From Alteromonas marina (GTDB taxonomy: Bacteria; Pseudomonadota; Gammaproteobacteria; Enterobacterales; Alteromonadaceae): a stretch of DNA of 64,000 nucleotides. The DNA is taken from positions 124,001 to 188,000 of the forward strand of contig NZ_JWLW01000017.1 in assembly GCF_000808575.1 (NCBI RefSeq), in the 5' to 3' direction. Every line of letters starts with the position of its first letter. Position 1 is the first letter of the stretch. The notes beneath the pieces were generated by a model. It had not been told where the DNA came from and searched no databases. It saw only the letters and a program-made list of their open reading frames with translations. Shown here in pieces: positions 9,450 to 18,005 of this stretch. Made by a program: the position numbers and the translations under genes.

Positions 9450-10952
9450 TTACTCACCGTGTTGCTGTGCTAGAAGCACGGCATTATGATGTTCGAAATT
9501 CAACGCGCAGCCTTGATTAAAACGCTCAATGTTTTGCTCAATGTACAGATCCCCTCGACCAGGCTGATTTTGTGCTAGCGCCGGAAATGCACCATAACCA
9601 GCAAATAAGCAATGCCATGATACTGAGTCCCAGTGCATACCTATATTCTGGCGCTTGATTTCATTCCCTAGATCTTCGCGATTAAACCATGTGCTAATGA
9701 TCGATTTAAGGGAGTCAGACAACACCAAATTGTTTCTATTGTCACGCCAGTAGTCAGAATCGTTTCTTGTATTAAGCTTATAGTGCGCCACAATATAGTC
9801 TCGCACTCGGTCAAAACGTGCTTTTGCAAATGCATTGTAAGATACTCTCTCAACACTTGAGAAAGCGCCTTTTTCAAACATATCCGAGAAGTACTCTATA
9901 CAAATCTGAACAAGGTGAAGCGCCGTTGCTTCGAGCGGCTCTATAAATCCTTGCGATAGGCCTAATGCTAAACAGTTTTTATGCCAGTGCTGCTCTACTT
10001 GCCCGACTTTCATTTTAAGATGCCTAGCTTCTACATCGCTGTTTTCCAGCCCGAGATGTCGACGCAACTCTTCTTCTGCCTTGTCTTTTGCTAAATGTGA
10101 AGCACTATAAACATAACCATTTCCAGTGCGGTTTTGCAACGGTATTGACCAGCACCAGCCATTAGATAGCGCGGTCGACTGGGTCTCTACTTGAATATTC
10201 TCCTGTGCGTGTGTGGGTAGCACGACAGCTGAATCGTTAAACAAGTTATCAGAATAGGAATTAAATTTAACGCCCAAAGCCTGCTGCAATAGGGTTGAAG
10301 AGAATCCTGTACAATCAACGAAAAAATCTCCTTCGATATTGCCTCTATCTGTTACAAGATGGCTAATATCTCCGCTAGCATGAAGTGCCACGTCGCTGAT
10401 TACGGCACTAACGTGGGTAACGCTCCTTTCAACCGCAACATCACGCAGATAGTTGCCCAGCAATGCGCTATCAAAGTGGTAGCCATATTCCATTCTAAAT
10501 GGAAAATTTTCAGGCGTTAGAGGCGCTTTATTCTGTTTTGCCAAGACACCATTTAACAAAAAATCTTCTGGGTTGACGTGACTATCAAGACCTAGCCTAC
10601 GTGTGCGGCAGTTTACTTCAAAAGCACGCTGGGTAAAGGTGTCTGTTTGAGAGATAAAGGGATGGCGATACTGTTTAACACCGGAACCCGGACTCCAGTC
10701 ATTAAACCGAATACTTACCTTGTACGTTGCATTGCACTTAGGCATCCAATCACGCTCTTTGATTTTTAGCTCTTCAAAAAAGCGCTTTAATGTCGGTGTA
10801 GAACCTTCGCCTACACCGATAATTCCTATATCGGGAGATTCAACAAGGGTGACGTTAACCTTGTCCGATGGCCATTTATTTACAAAATAATTGGCTGCCA
10901 TCCAGCCGGCAGTCCCGCCCCCGGCTATGACTATATTCATTGGTCTATTCAT
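9450..10952 (-). CDS. Flavin-dependent halogenase-like protein (tryptophan halogenase family), copy 1
   Basis: FAD-binding enzyme of the PrnA/RebH fold. The N-terminus has the nucleotide-binding motif GGGTAGWM (residues about 11-18). A Lys lies in the ATYKVSIRF segment where the catalytic lysine is expected, and the family WxWxIP motif is seen as GWCWSIP, with GFIEPLEATALHL further on. The 500-residue length is typical. Its gene is 9 bases downstream of the second halogenase gene, so the two are likely co-transcribed. Related genes lie beside TonB-dependent receptors in Xanthomonas and Brevundimonas (the BrvH type, which brominates indole in vitro). Physiological substrate here is unknown; a modifying oxidoreductase without halogenase activity is possible. 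Confidence 0.85.
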   Translation of the reverse strand: MNRPMNIVIAGGGTAGWMAANYFVNKWPSDKVNVTLVESPDIGIIGVGEGSTPTLKRFFEELKIKERDWMPKCNATYKVSIRFNDWSPGSGVKQYRHPFISQTDTFTQRAFEVNCRTRRLGLDSHVNPEDFLLNGVLAKQNKAPLTPENFPFRMEYGYHFDSALLGNYLRDVAVERSVTHVSAVISDVALHASGDISHLVTDRGNIEGDFFVDCTGFSSTLLQQALGVKFNSYSDNLFNDSAVVLPTHAQENIQVETQSTALSNGWCWSIPLQNRTGNGYVYSASHLAKDKAEEELRRHLGLENSDVEARHLKMKVGQVEQHWHKNCLALGLSQGFIEPLEATALHLVQICIEYFSDMFEKGAFSSVERVSYNAFAKARFDRVRDYIVAHYKLNTRNDSDYWRDNRNNLVLSDSLKSIISTWFNREDLGNEIKRQNIGMHWDSVSWHCLFAGYGAFPALAQNQPGRGDLYIEQNIERFNQGCALNFEHHNAVLLAQQHGE

Positions 10953-10961
10953 ATTAAACGG

Positions 10962-12470
10962 CTAACCACAAAACTGCTTCAAGAAGTCGTCATGAGTCGC
11001 AATTTTCCCAATCGGCTCATTCTTAATGCGTTTAATATTTTGCATTAGCTCTTGTAGTTTTTGCTCAGACAAGGCGTTTGCGAGAGGATGGTAATCACCT
11101 TGTGCTATACCTTGCCCTAGCAGCACCTGTAGCCAAGAACTTTCAAGGAATAAATCATTTTGCTCTCTGAACAAGTTACCTGATGCTCTAAAAAGCTCAA
11201 TTTTATGCGTCAAGCTGTCTGGCACTTCCATTTCTCGTAGATCCCTCCAGAAATGCGAGTCAGTTCGTTCATTGACATGGTAATGCAAAATAATGAAATC
11301 ACGTATTTGTTCATATTCAAGCTGAGACTGCTTGTTGTACTCATCTATCTGATATTGCTTAAACCCTTCATGTGGGAATAAATGGATGAGTCGAACTACT
11401 GCAGACTGAATAAGATGAATACTCGTTGACTCGAGGGGCTCTAAAAACCCGCTAGAAAGCCCAACGGCCACCACATTTTTATTCCACTGCTTGCGTCTTC
11501 GTCCTGTTTTAAAGCGAATAAAATTAGGGTCCGCCAGAGGCTTGGTATCCAAGTTGTTCGACAGTATGTCCAGCGCCTTATCATCGCTGTAATAGTTACT
11601 ACTGTACACTAAGCCATTTCCATTACGGTGCTGTAACGGTATACGCCACTGCCATCCGGCAGAGTGCGCAATCGAACGAGTATAAGGACGGGTTTGTTCG
11701 TGGCGCTCTGAAGGCATAGCCACTGCCCGGTCACAAGGTAACCAATGCGACCAATCCTCGTAGCCGGTATTCAGTGTTTGTTGCGTAAGTAGCCCTTTAA
11801 ACCCTGAACAGTCAATAAACAAGTCGCCTTCGATATGAGCACCGTCTTTAAGCGTCACACCGGTAATAAAACCGCTGTCTGCATCCTGTTTGACATCAGT
11901 AATAATGCCTTCTTTGCGAGTAACGCCCATCGCCTCACATTTCTTACGAAGGAATCGAGCATACAGCGACGCATCAAAATGATAAGCATACGGCATTTCT
12001 ATAATTGGGTCGGGAGACTTGATGTGGGCAAATTTACCCGCTTTACAGGCAAGGTAGTTTAGATCGTATTCCCATATCGAGTCAGATAACCCTAACTCTT
12101 GAGCGCGTTTGAAATAATGATGAAAATGACAAAAAGCGTAGCTTTTACCCGGGGCGCCAAAAGTGTGGAAATAGCTTTCCCCTTCTACCCGCCAGTTTTC
12201 AAACTTAATCGCTAGTTTCATGGTGGCGTTTGTTTCGCGTAAGAACTCTTTTTCGTCTATCCCCATTACATTGTTAAGGGTAATGATAGGCGGAATAGTG
12301 GCTTCGCCAACACCAACGGTACCGATTTCTTCAGACTCAATAAGCGTTACATTCACGCCTGCACCGATAAGACGTTTTATAACAGCTGCTGAAATCCAGC
12401 CCGCTGTGCCACCACCTACAATAACTACATTTTTTACCGTTTTATTCATCATATTTTTTGCCGTCACCAT
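10962..12470 (-). CDS. Flavin-dependent halogenase-like protein (tryptophan halogenase family), copy 2
   Basis: Second 502-residue member of the family and a diverged paralogue of the copy next to it. It shows GGGTAGWI near residues 19-26, a Lys in ATMKLAIKF, the WxWxIP motif as GWQWRIP, and GFLEPLESTSIHL. The start is uncertain: the first ATG at 12470 lacks a clear ribosome binding site, while the ATG pair six and seven codons later has GGTGA about 11 bases upstream. The gene follows a strong terminator after receptor 2, so it probably has its own promoter or depends on read-through. Location in the starch locus suggests co-regulation with the receptors; the substrate is unknown. Confidence 0.85.
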   Translation of the reverse strand: MVTAKNMMNKTVKNVVIVGGGTAGWISAAVIKRLIGAGVNVTLIESEEIGTVGVGEATIPPIITLNNVMGIDEKEFLRETNATMKLAIKFENWRVEGESYFHTFGAPGKSYAFCHFHHYFKRAQELGLSDSIWEYDLNYLACKAGKFAHIKSPDPIIEMPYAYHFDASLYARFLRKKCEAMGVTRKEGIITDVKQDADSGFITGVTLKDGAHIEGDLFIDCSGFKGLLTQQTLNTGYEDWSHWLPCDRAVAMPSERHEQTRPYTRSIAHSAGWQWRIPLQHRNGNGLVYSSNYYSDDKALDILSNNLDTKPLADPNFIRFKTGRRRKQWNKNVVAVGLSSGFLEPLESTSIHLIQSAVVRLIHLFPHEGFKQYQIDEYNKQSQLEYEQIRDFIILHYHVNERTDSHFWRDLREMEVPDSLTHKIELFRASGNLFREQNDLFLESSWLQVLLGQGIAQGDYHPLANALSEQKLQELMQNIKRIKNEPIGKIATHDDFLKQFCG

Positions 12471-12529
12471 TGCTTAAGTGGCCACATTACTATCATCTTT
12501 AAATATCATGACATGTAATGTTATACAAC

Positions 12530-12564
12530 AAAAAGCCCCAATACATTACGTGAATTGGGGCTTG
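12530..12564 (-). terminator. Terminator after receptor 2
   Basis: Stem AGCCCCAAT / ATTGGGGCT with a loop of about 11 bases is followed on the minus strand by TTTTTG. It lies between receptor 2 and the halogenase genes and should at least partly separate them into two transcripts. Confidence 0.85.
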
Positions 12565-12619
12565 TTTAATGTTACTTGTTTAAGCGCTCGCATGTAACAA
12601 GCGCTGCTTCAACAACCAC

Positions 12620-15487
12620 TTAGAATGTGTAGTTGAAGCCAAGTAAGAAGTTACGACCAAAGCTTTGGTGTTCAATAATCTGGCGGCTATCCCCAGGATT
12701 AACACGTACTGTTGGTTCATCTGTCAAGTTCTGACCCTGAAGCGTTACGCGAAGACCTTGCAGATATTCAATACCTGATTCGCTGAAATCATAACCAATC
12801 TGCGCGTCAACTTGTTTAACACCATTGTCCTGAATTTGAGCGAGTGACAAGCTCTGCGCACGGGTTTCAGTTGCAAACTCATCGCGCTTGGTTGCCGAAA
12901 CACGTACTTCAAAACCGTTGCTTTCATAGAAAGCAGTTAATGAGTATGTTTCATCAGACAAACCTGGTACTTGATCACCATTATCAAGCTCACCGTCTAA
13001 GAAGGTCGCGCTCGCAAACAAGCCAAAACCTGCTAATGAATCATGAACCAATTCAAGAGGTAAGCTACCCTGAAGCTCCCATCCACGAACAAAACCTTCT
13101 AGACCATCTTCTCTGAAGTCTACCGGCCCGATAAAAGTACCTGGTGCGACAATATCAGCATCATTTGTAAGACCGTCGCCATTAATATCCGTATTTCCAG
13201 ATGTTTGGTGGAAACCTTCGATATATACGTTAGAGAAGTCATTGAACGAGCGACCCGCAACATGCCAGTTAGTTAGATCTTTGTAGAAGAAACTTGCTGC
13301 GAAATATCCGGTATCAGCAAAGTAATTCTCGTACGCGATATCAAATTGATTAGCTTCTAGCGGTTTAAGACGCGCATTACCCGCACCTGCTGACCAAGGA
13401 CCATTATTTGGATTTGTAGAAATAATCTGCTGGTCGTTAAAGGTGAAACTTACTGTGTTATTAGGTCTCATGTCATCCATACGTGGGCGACTGATTACCT
13501 TACCCATTGCAGTACGGATAAACTGATTTTCTGCAAACTCAAAGCTTAAATTGATTGTTGGCAAAATATCGTGATATGAAGTACCGTCCGAAACAGGAGC
13601 GATTTCTGTAAAGCCGGTTGGTCCAGTAACCGTATTAAACCCACTGCCTTGCTGGTCAACGTCAACAACCTGAACACCAACATTACCTAAAATGTAAACG
13701 CCGTTAATTTCTGTATCAATATCAAGCTTGGCGTAAATGGTTAATAGCTCTTCACTGATTGTGTATGAATCACCGAAACGGCCATTTTCAAATAGTTCAG
13801 CTTCTGTTTCGATATAGAAGCCACTACGGTATAAACCAAGTGAATCGTACGCAAGAACACCATCGATGCCAATGTGGCTTAGATCGGCTACACCAATTGG
13901 ATCTGGTACTAGCTCTGCATTGGGCCATGTTGGCGCTGTTAAGAACGCACCGTTATTATCTTTCGTCTTTTCACGATCTTGGTAATTCACACCTGCACTG
14001 AACTTCGAGAAAATGCCCCACTCAACAAAACCTTCGATATCAATACGAGCTGCATCAAGCGTCTCATCAAAATCAGGTTCGTTAACAAAACCATCCTGCG
14101 CCGTTTCAGGCCCGAAACCTTCAACGCCTTGGAAACGCTCCACTGGCGCTAACGAGCCGCCCCAAGCTTGTGGGCCTGCAAGGAAGATTGCGTTTGGATC
14201 AGTAAGGTCTACGCTATCTAGCGTTGGATGCGCACTGTATACTGCGCCTGAAGAAGTCATCTGCCATGAACGTGGTGTAACGGGTCTGCCATCCACGCCT
14301 GCACGACCAACACCCGAATAACTCTCAATATCGGTGATCGTCTTATCAACTTCACCCATTGAAAGATCAAGCGTAGCTGTCCAGTTATCGTTTAACGCAT
14401 ATTCTATGTTCAAGCCAAATGTAGTTAGCTCAGCTTTCTGTTGACGCGAATCATTTCGAATTACTGAAAGGAAGCCGTCATAAAAACCTGATGTAACCAA
14501 ACCATCTTCTACGCCAGTAATAGTGTAAGCACTGGTACCCCATTCGGCACCGCCTTCCTCTACACCGCGACGGGCATCATTCTCTTCAAAATCAATGTAA
14601 AGCGCATCGAATTGAATTCTAAGGTCGTCTGTAGGAGCGTATTCGATAACACCAGCTATTGAGGTACGTTCAAGCATCGCTGAACGCGTGAAAGAATCGT
14701 GCCCACCAAGTATTACTGTGCCTTCTGGAACTTCAACACCCTCAGCCGCGTTCTCTGCATTTGCTGTTGCATAACCCCAGCCTCTAAAGTACTCCTCCTG
14801 ACGAGGCGATTCCATATCAGCTATGGCTAACGCTACACCTAACTTGTCATCAGCAAATTGGTCTACATAGTTAAACGACAGGCGATGCCCTTTGTTATCA
14901 AAGTCAGGGTTACCAGCGTCATATTCGTTTGCTTCATAAGTACCGTTAAACGCAAAAGTTCGTTCAGCACTTAATGGACGTACAGTCTGAATATCGACTG
15001 TACCACCAATACCTTGTGTCATTAGCCCAGCTTCAGGCGTTTTGTAAACAAGGATATTTGAAACAATTTCTGTAGGGTAAAGATCGAACTCTACCCCACG
15101 GTTATCGCCCATACCAAGAAGTTCACGACCGTTAAGCGTTGTACCTACGTAGTTCTCGTTAAAACCACGAACAGATATACCGCTTGTACGACCATTGCGG
15201 CGTTCACCCGCTAAGCCAGGAAGACGAGCAATTGATTCAGCAATACTGGTGTCTGGAAGTTTACCGATATCTTCTGCTGATAACGCTTCAACAATTGAGG
15301 TGTTATCCATTTTGATTGCTTGAGCACGCTGTAAGCTGCCGCGAATACCGCTTACTTGAATAACTTCTAGATTAGCTTCATCAACAGCATCAGTGTTTGC
15401 TTCTTGTGCTAGTGCAGGTGCACTACCAAATGCCATACCGCCTGAAATAAGCGCAGCTTTAATTAGGTTGGGTTTAAATTGTTTCAT
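12620..15487 (-). CDS. TonB-dependent receptor, alpha-glucan locus receptor 2
   Basis: Outer-membrane transporter of 955 residues. From the ATG at 15487 the protein begins with a clear signal peptide ending in ALAQ-EA, then IEVIQVSGIRGS at the start of the plug, LNGRELLGMGDNRGVEFDLY within the plug, and a barrel ending in FGRNFLLGFNYTF. I rejected the longer frame starting at 15619 because it would place 44 charged residues before the signal peptide and would run through the operator region. It is of the same family as receptor 1, with clearly diverged extracellular loops, so the two may take up different glucan sizes. Its leader carries the same ATGGGACACC 10-mer, six bases before the start, and no classical ribosome binding site. 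A strong terminator follows. Confidence 0.93.
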   Translation of the reverse strand: MKQFKPNLIKAALISGGMAFGSAPALAQEANTDAVDEANLEVIQVSGIRGSLQRAQAIKMDNTSIVEALSAEDIGKLPDTSIAESIARLPGLAGERRNGRTSGISVRGFNENYVGTTLNGRELLGMGDNRGVEFDLYPTEIVSNILVYKTPEAGLMTQGIGGTVDIQTVRPLSAERTFAFNGTYEANEYDAGNPDFDNKGHRLSFNYVDQFADDKLGVALAIADMESPRQEEYFRGWGYATANAENAAEGVEVPEGTVILGGHDSFTRSAMLERTSIAGVIEYAPTDDLRIQFDALYIDFEENDARRGVEEGGAEWGTSAYTITGVEDGLVTSGFYDGFLSVIRNDSRQQKAELTTFGLNIEYALNDNWTATLDLSMGEVDKTITDIESYSGVGRAGVDGRPVTPRSWQMTSSGAVYSAHPTLDSVDLTDPNAIFLAGPQAWGGSLAPVERFQGVEGFGPETAQDGFVNEPDFDETLDAARIDIEGFVEWGIFSKFSAGVNYQDREKTKDNNGAFLTAPTWPNAELVPDPIGVADLSHIGIDGVLAYDSLGLYRSGFYIETEAELFENGRFGDSYTISEELLTIYAKLDIDTEINGVYILGNVGVQVVDVDQQGSGFNTVTGPTGFTEIAPVSDGTSYHDILPTINLSFEFAENQFIRTAMGKVISRPRMDDMRPNNTVSFTFNDQQIISTNPNNGPWSAGAGNARLKPLEANQFDIAYENYFADTGYFAASFFYKDLTNWHVAGRSFNDFSNVYIEGFHQTSGNTDINGDGLTNDADIVAPGTFIGPVDFREDGLEGFVRGWELQGSLPLELVHDSLAGFGLFASATFLDGELDNGDQVPGLSDETYSLTAFYESNGFEVRVSATKRDEFATETRAQSLSLAQIQDNGVKQVDAQIGYDFSESGIEYLQGLRVTLQGQNLTDEPTVRVNPGDSRQIIEHQSFGRNFLLGFNYTF

Positions 15488-15604
15488 AAAACGGGTGTCC
15501 CATACGGTTATAGTTGTTGTCTTTTTGTTGTTCTTATGACAATTAAATGACAATACATCTCGTCGGCATAATGCTATAGAGGACCTAGGGTTTGCACAAT
15601 TGCC

Positions 15605-15618
15605 TGCATACGTATTCA
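15605..15618. promoter_or_regulatory. Inverted-repeat site upstream of receptor 2 (putative LacI-type operator)
   Basis: TGCATACGTATTCA, identical over 14 bases to the site in front of receptor 1, in the same orientation. It lies 118 bases upstream of this start codon, against 114 bases for receptor 1. Identical sequence at near-identical distance supports a shared regulator. Confidence 0.62.
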
Positions 15619-15684
15619 ATAAAATTTGTGCAACACGGCGTTAACAAAGGATATTCACATTAATATGTAATTTAACAACACAAA

Positions 15685-15692
15685 ATACGTAT
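15685..15692. promoter_or_regulatory. Weaker second ATACGTAT core upstream of receptor 2
   Basis: The 8-base palindromic core ATACGTAT occurs again about 70 bases beyond the main site, without the flanking TG/CA arms. It could be an auxiliary operator; an isolated 8-mer in AT-rich DNA could also be chance. Confidence 0.3.
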
Positions 15693-15765
15693 ATTCGGGC
15701 TTTTAGCGTAAATGGTTGTAATTTTGTTACATGCAAACTTGAAGAAATGTTAATAAACAGGCACA

Positions 15766-15792
15766 AAAAAGCCCGCGCTAGGCGGGCTTTTA
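15766..15792 (-). terminator. Terminator of the sucCD transcript
   Basis: GC-rich stem GCCCGC / GCGGGC with a short loop, followed on the minus strand by TTTTTTGTG. It lies just past the sucD stop codon. Confidence 0.9.
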
Positions 15793-15814
15793 AATAAGTT
15801 CGTAAAGCGTTAGC

Positions 15815-16687
15815 TTACCAACCAGTTGTTTCGCGAAGTGCCTTACCGATATCGGCAAGTGAACGAACAGTTTTAACGCCTGCGTCTTCTAGTGCTTTGA
15901 ACTTCTCATCAGCAGTACCTTTACCGCCTGCGATGATTGCACCAGCGTGACCCATACGCTTGCCTGGAGGAGCAGTAACACCAGCGATGTAAGAAACAAC
16001 AGGTTTAGTTACATTCGCTTTGATGAACGCCGCAGCTTCTTCTTCAGCAGTACCGCCGATCTCACCGATCATTACGATAGCTTCAGTTTGCGGATCGTCT
16101 TGGAACATCTGAAGGATGTCGATGAAGTTAGAACCAGGAATTGGGTCACCACCGATACCAACACAAGTAGACTGGCCGAAACCTTCGTCAGTGGTTTGCT
16201 TAACCGCTTCGTACGTAAGTGTACCAGAGCGAGAAACAATACCTACTTTACCAGGCTTGTGAATGTGACCAGGCATGATACCAATCTTACACTCTCCAGG
16301 AGTGATAACACCTGGGCAGTTTGGACCAATCATGCGAACGCTTTTTGCTTCAACGTATTCTTTAACGTAAAGCATGTCTAGCGTTGGGATACCTTCAGTG
16401 ATACATACGATTAGCTCGATCCCCGCATCTGCAGCTTCAACGATTGAATCTTTACAGAAAGGAGCTGGTACGTAGATAACTGTTGCAGTTGCGCCAGTTG
16501 CTTCTACCGCTTCACGTACAGTATTGAATACTGGAAGACCTAGGTGCTCAGTACCGCCCTTGCCTGGTGTTACACCACCAACCATTTGCGTACCGTAAGC
16601 AATTGCTTGTTCAGAGTGGAATGTACCCTGACCGCCAGTAAAACCCTGACAAATTACTTTAGTATCTTTATTAATTAATACAGACAT
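15815..16687 (-). CDS. sucD: Succinyl-CoA synthetase alpha subunit
   Basis: Subunit of the TCA-cycle enzyme that converts succinyl-CoA to succinate with NTP formation. The 290-residue length matches the family. Seen are the N-terminal CoA-binding Rossmann region ([16 protein letters not shown]), the GVTPGKGG loop, and the [10 protein letters not shown] segment carrying the phosphorylated histidine near residue 246. The start codon shares one base with the sucC stop codon (TAATG), the classic sign of translational coupling in a sucCD pair. The subunit is cytosolic and works with SucC. Confidence 0.98.
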   Translation of the reverse strand: MSVLINKDTKVICQGFTGGQGTFHSEQAIAYGTQMVGGVTPGKGGTEHLGLPVFNTVREAVEATGATATVIYVPAPFCKDSIVEAADAGIELIVCITEGIPTLDMLYVKEYVEAKSVRMIGPNCPGVITPGECKIGIMPGHIHKPGKVGIVSRSGTLTYEAVKQTTDEGFGQSTCVGIGGDPIPGSNFIDILQMFQDDPQTEAIVMIGEIGGTAEEEAAAFIKANVTKPVVSYIAGVTAPPGKRMGHAGAIIAGGKGTADEKFKALEDAGVKTVRSLADIGKALRETTGW

Positions 16688-17853
16688 TATTTGCCCTCCG
16701 CTGCAGCAACAACTTTCTGTGCTGCATCAGTTAGCGATTCAGCAGCGATGATATCAAGACCTGAGTTCGCTAGAACCTCACGGCCAAGTTCTGCATTGGT
16801 ACCTTCAAGGCGCACAACAACTGGCACTTTAACGCCAACTTCTTTAACTGCACCGATAATACCTTCAGCGATCATGTCACAACGAACGATACCACCGAAA
16901 ATATTAACCAATACCGCTTTAACATTGTCGTCAGAAAGGATGATTTTAAATGCTTCAGCAACACGCTCTTTAGTTGCGCCGCCACCAACGTCTAGGAAGT
17001 TAGCTGGCTTACCACCGTGTAGGTTTACGATGTCCATGGTACCCATTGCTAGGCCTGCACCGTTAACCATACAACCTACGTTACCGTCTAGTGCTACGTA
17101 GTTTAGTTCCCACTGAGCTGCGTGGGCTTCACGCGCATCTTCTTGTGAAGGATCTTGCATATCTTTCAGCTTAGGCTGACGATATAGCGCGTTACCATCG
17201 ATACCTACTTTCGCATCTAGGCAGTGTAGGTTACCGTCAGTTTTGATAACTAGCGGGTTAATTTCGATTAGGGCAACGTCAAGCTCTTCAAACATCTTAG
17301 CTAGGCCAAGGAAAATTTGAGTGAATTGCTTAATTTGAACGCCAGAAAGACCAAGTTTAAACGCCATTTCGCGCGCTTGGTAAGGCTGAGGGCCAACAAT
17401 TGGGTCGATTTCAGCTTTAAGGATTTTTTCTGGAGTCTCTTCTGCAACAGTTTCAATCTCAACGCCACCTTCAGTAGATGCCATGAATACAACGCGACGG
17501 GTTGTACGGTCAACTACTGCACCAAGGTAAAGCTCGTTAGCGATATCTGTGCAAGATTCAACTAGGATTTTGCTCACAGGCTGACCGTTTTCGTCAGTCT
17601 GGAAAGTCACCAAATTTTTGCCAAGCCAGTTTTCAGCGAAAGCGCGAATGTCGTCTTTGTTTTTAACTAGCTTTACACCGCCAGCTTTACCGCGACCGCC
17701 CGCGTGTACCTGACACTTAACTACCCACTCGTTTCCGCCAATTCGGTCAGCGGCTTCTACAGCACCTTGAGCAGTGTCTGCTGCGTATCCTTCAGAAACA
17801 GGCAAACCGTATTCTTTGAATAGCTGCTTACCTTGGTATTCATGCAAATTCAT
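16687..17853 (-). CDS. sucC: Succinyl-CoA synthetase beta subunit
   Basis: ATP-grasp subunit of succinyl-CoA synthetase (388 residues, the usual length). It begins [18 protein letters not shown] and contains [13 protein letters not shown] in the nucleotide-binding fold and [14 protein letters not shown] in the C-terminal ligase domain. It partners SucD, whose start overlaps its stop by one base. The gene is separated from sucB by 152 bases that contain two inverted repeats and a TATAAT-like box, so sucCD may be partly expressed independently of sucAB. Confidence 0.98.
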   Translation of the reverse strand: MNLHEYQGKQLFKEYGLPVSEGYAADTAQGAVEAADRIGGNEWVVKCQVHAGGRGKAGGVKLVKNKDDIRAFAENWLGKNLVTFQTDENGQPVSKILVESCTDIANELYLGAVVDRTTRRVVFMASTEGGVEIETVAEETPEKILKAEIDPIVGPQPYQAREMAFKLGLSGVQIKQFTQIFLGLAKMFEELDVALIEINPLVIKTDGNLHCLDAKVGIDGNALYRQPKLKDMQDPSQEDAREAHAAQWELNYVALDGNVGCMVNGAGLAMGTMDIVNLHGGKPANFLDVGGGATKERVAEAFKIILSDDNVKAVLVNIFGGIVRCDMIAEGIIGAVKEVGVKVPVVVRLEGTNAELGREVLANSGLDIIAAESLTDAAQKVVAAAEGK

Positions 17854-17912
17854 GGTGTTTCTATCCGATTTTTAGTAAGACAAAAGCCGCAAATGCGACT
17901 TGATTAGTTTGA

Positions 17913-17982
17913 CTGATATTATAGGGCAAATATCAGCGTTGCGTTAGGCGCAAAGCAAGCATACACAAGCTAAGCGCCTAAC
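17913..17982 (-). promoter_or_regulatory. Two inverted repeats and a TATAAT box in the sucB-sucC spacer
   Basis: CTGATATT / AATATCAG (17913-17936, 8-base loop) and GTTAGGCGC / GCGCCTAAC (17943-17982, 22-base loop) lie in tandem. Read on the minus strand, a perfect TATAAT is at 17918-17923, but no good -35 box precedes it. The elements could be RNA stability or processing hairpins in a long sucABCD message, or mark an internal sucCD promoter. Neither hairpin has a terminator-like T-run. Confidence 0.45.
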
Positions 17983-18005
17983 CACAATTCCGTGAGACGA
18001 AAGTC

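Larger units (their letters stand above)
15488..15814. other. Intergenic region between receptor 2 and sucD
   Basis: This 327-base gap holds the receptor 2 leader and control region (operator-like sites at 15605-15618 and 15685-15692) and the suc operon terminator (15766-15792). I see no additional gene in it. Confidence 0.7.

Noticed and set aside
15488..15619. Longer start for receptor 2
   Set aside because: It would put 44 charged residues before a textbook signal peptide and run into the operator-like site.
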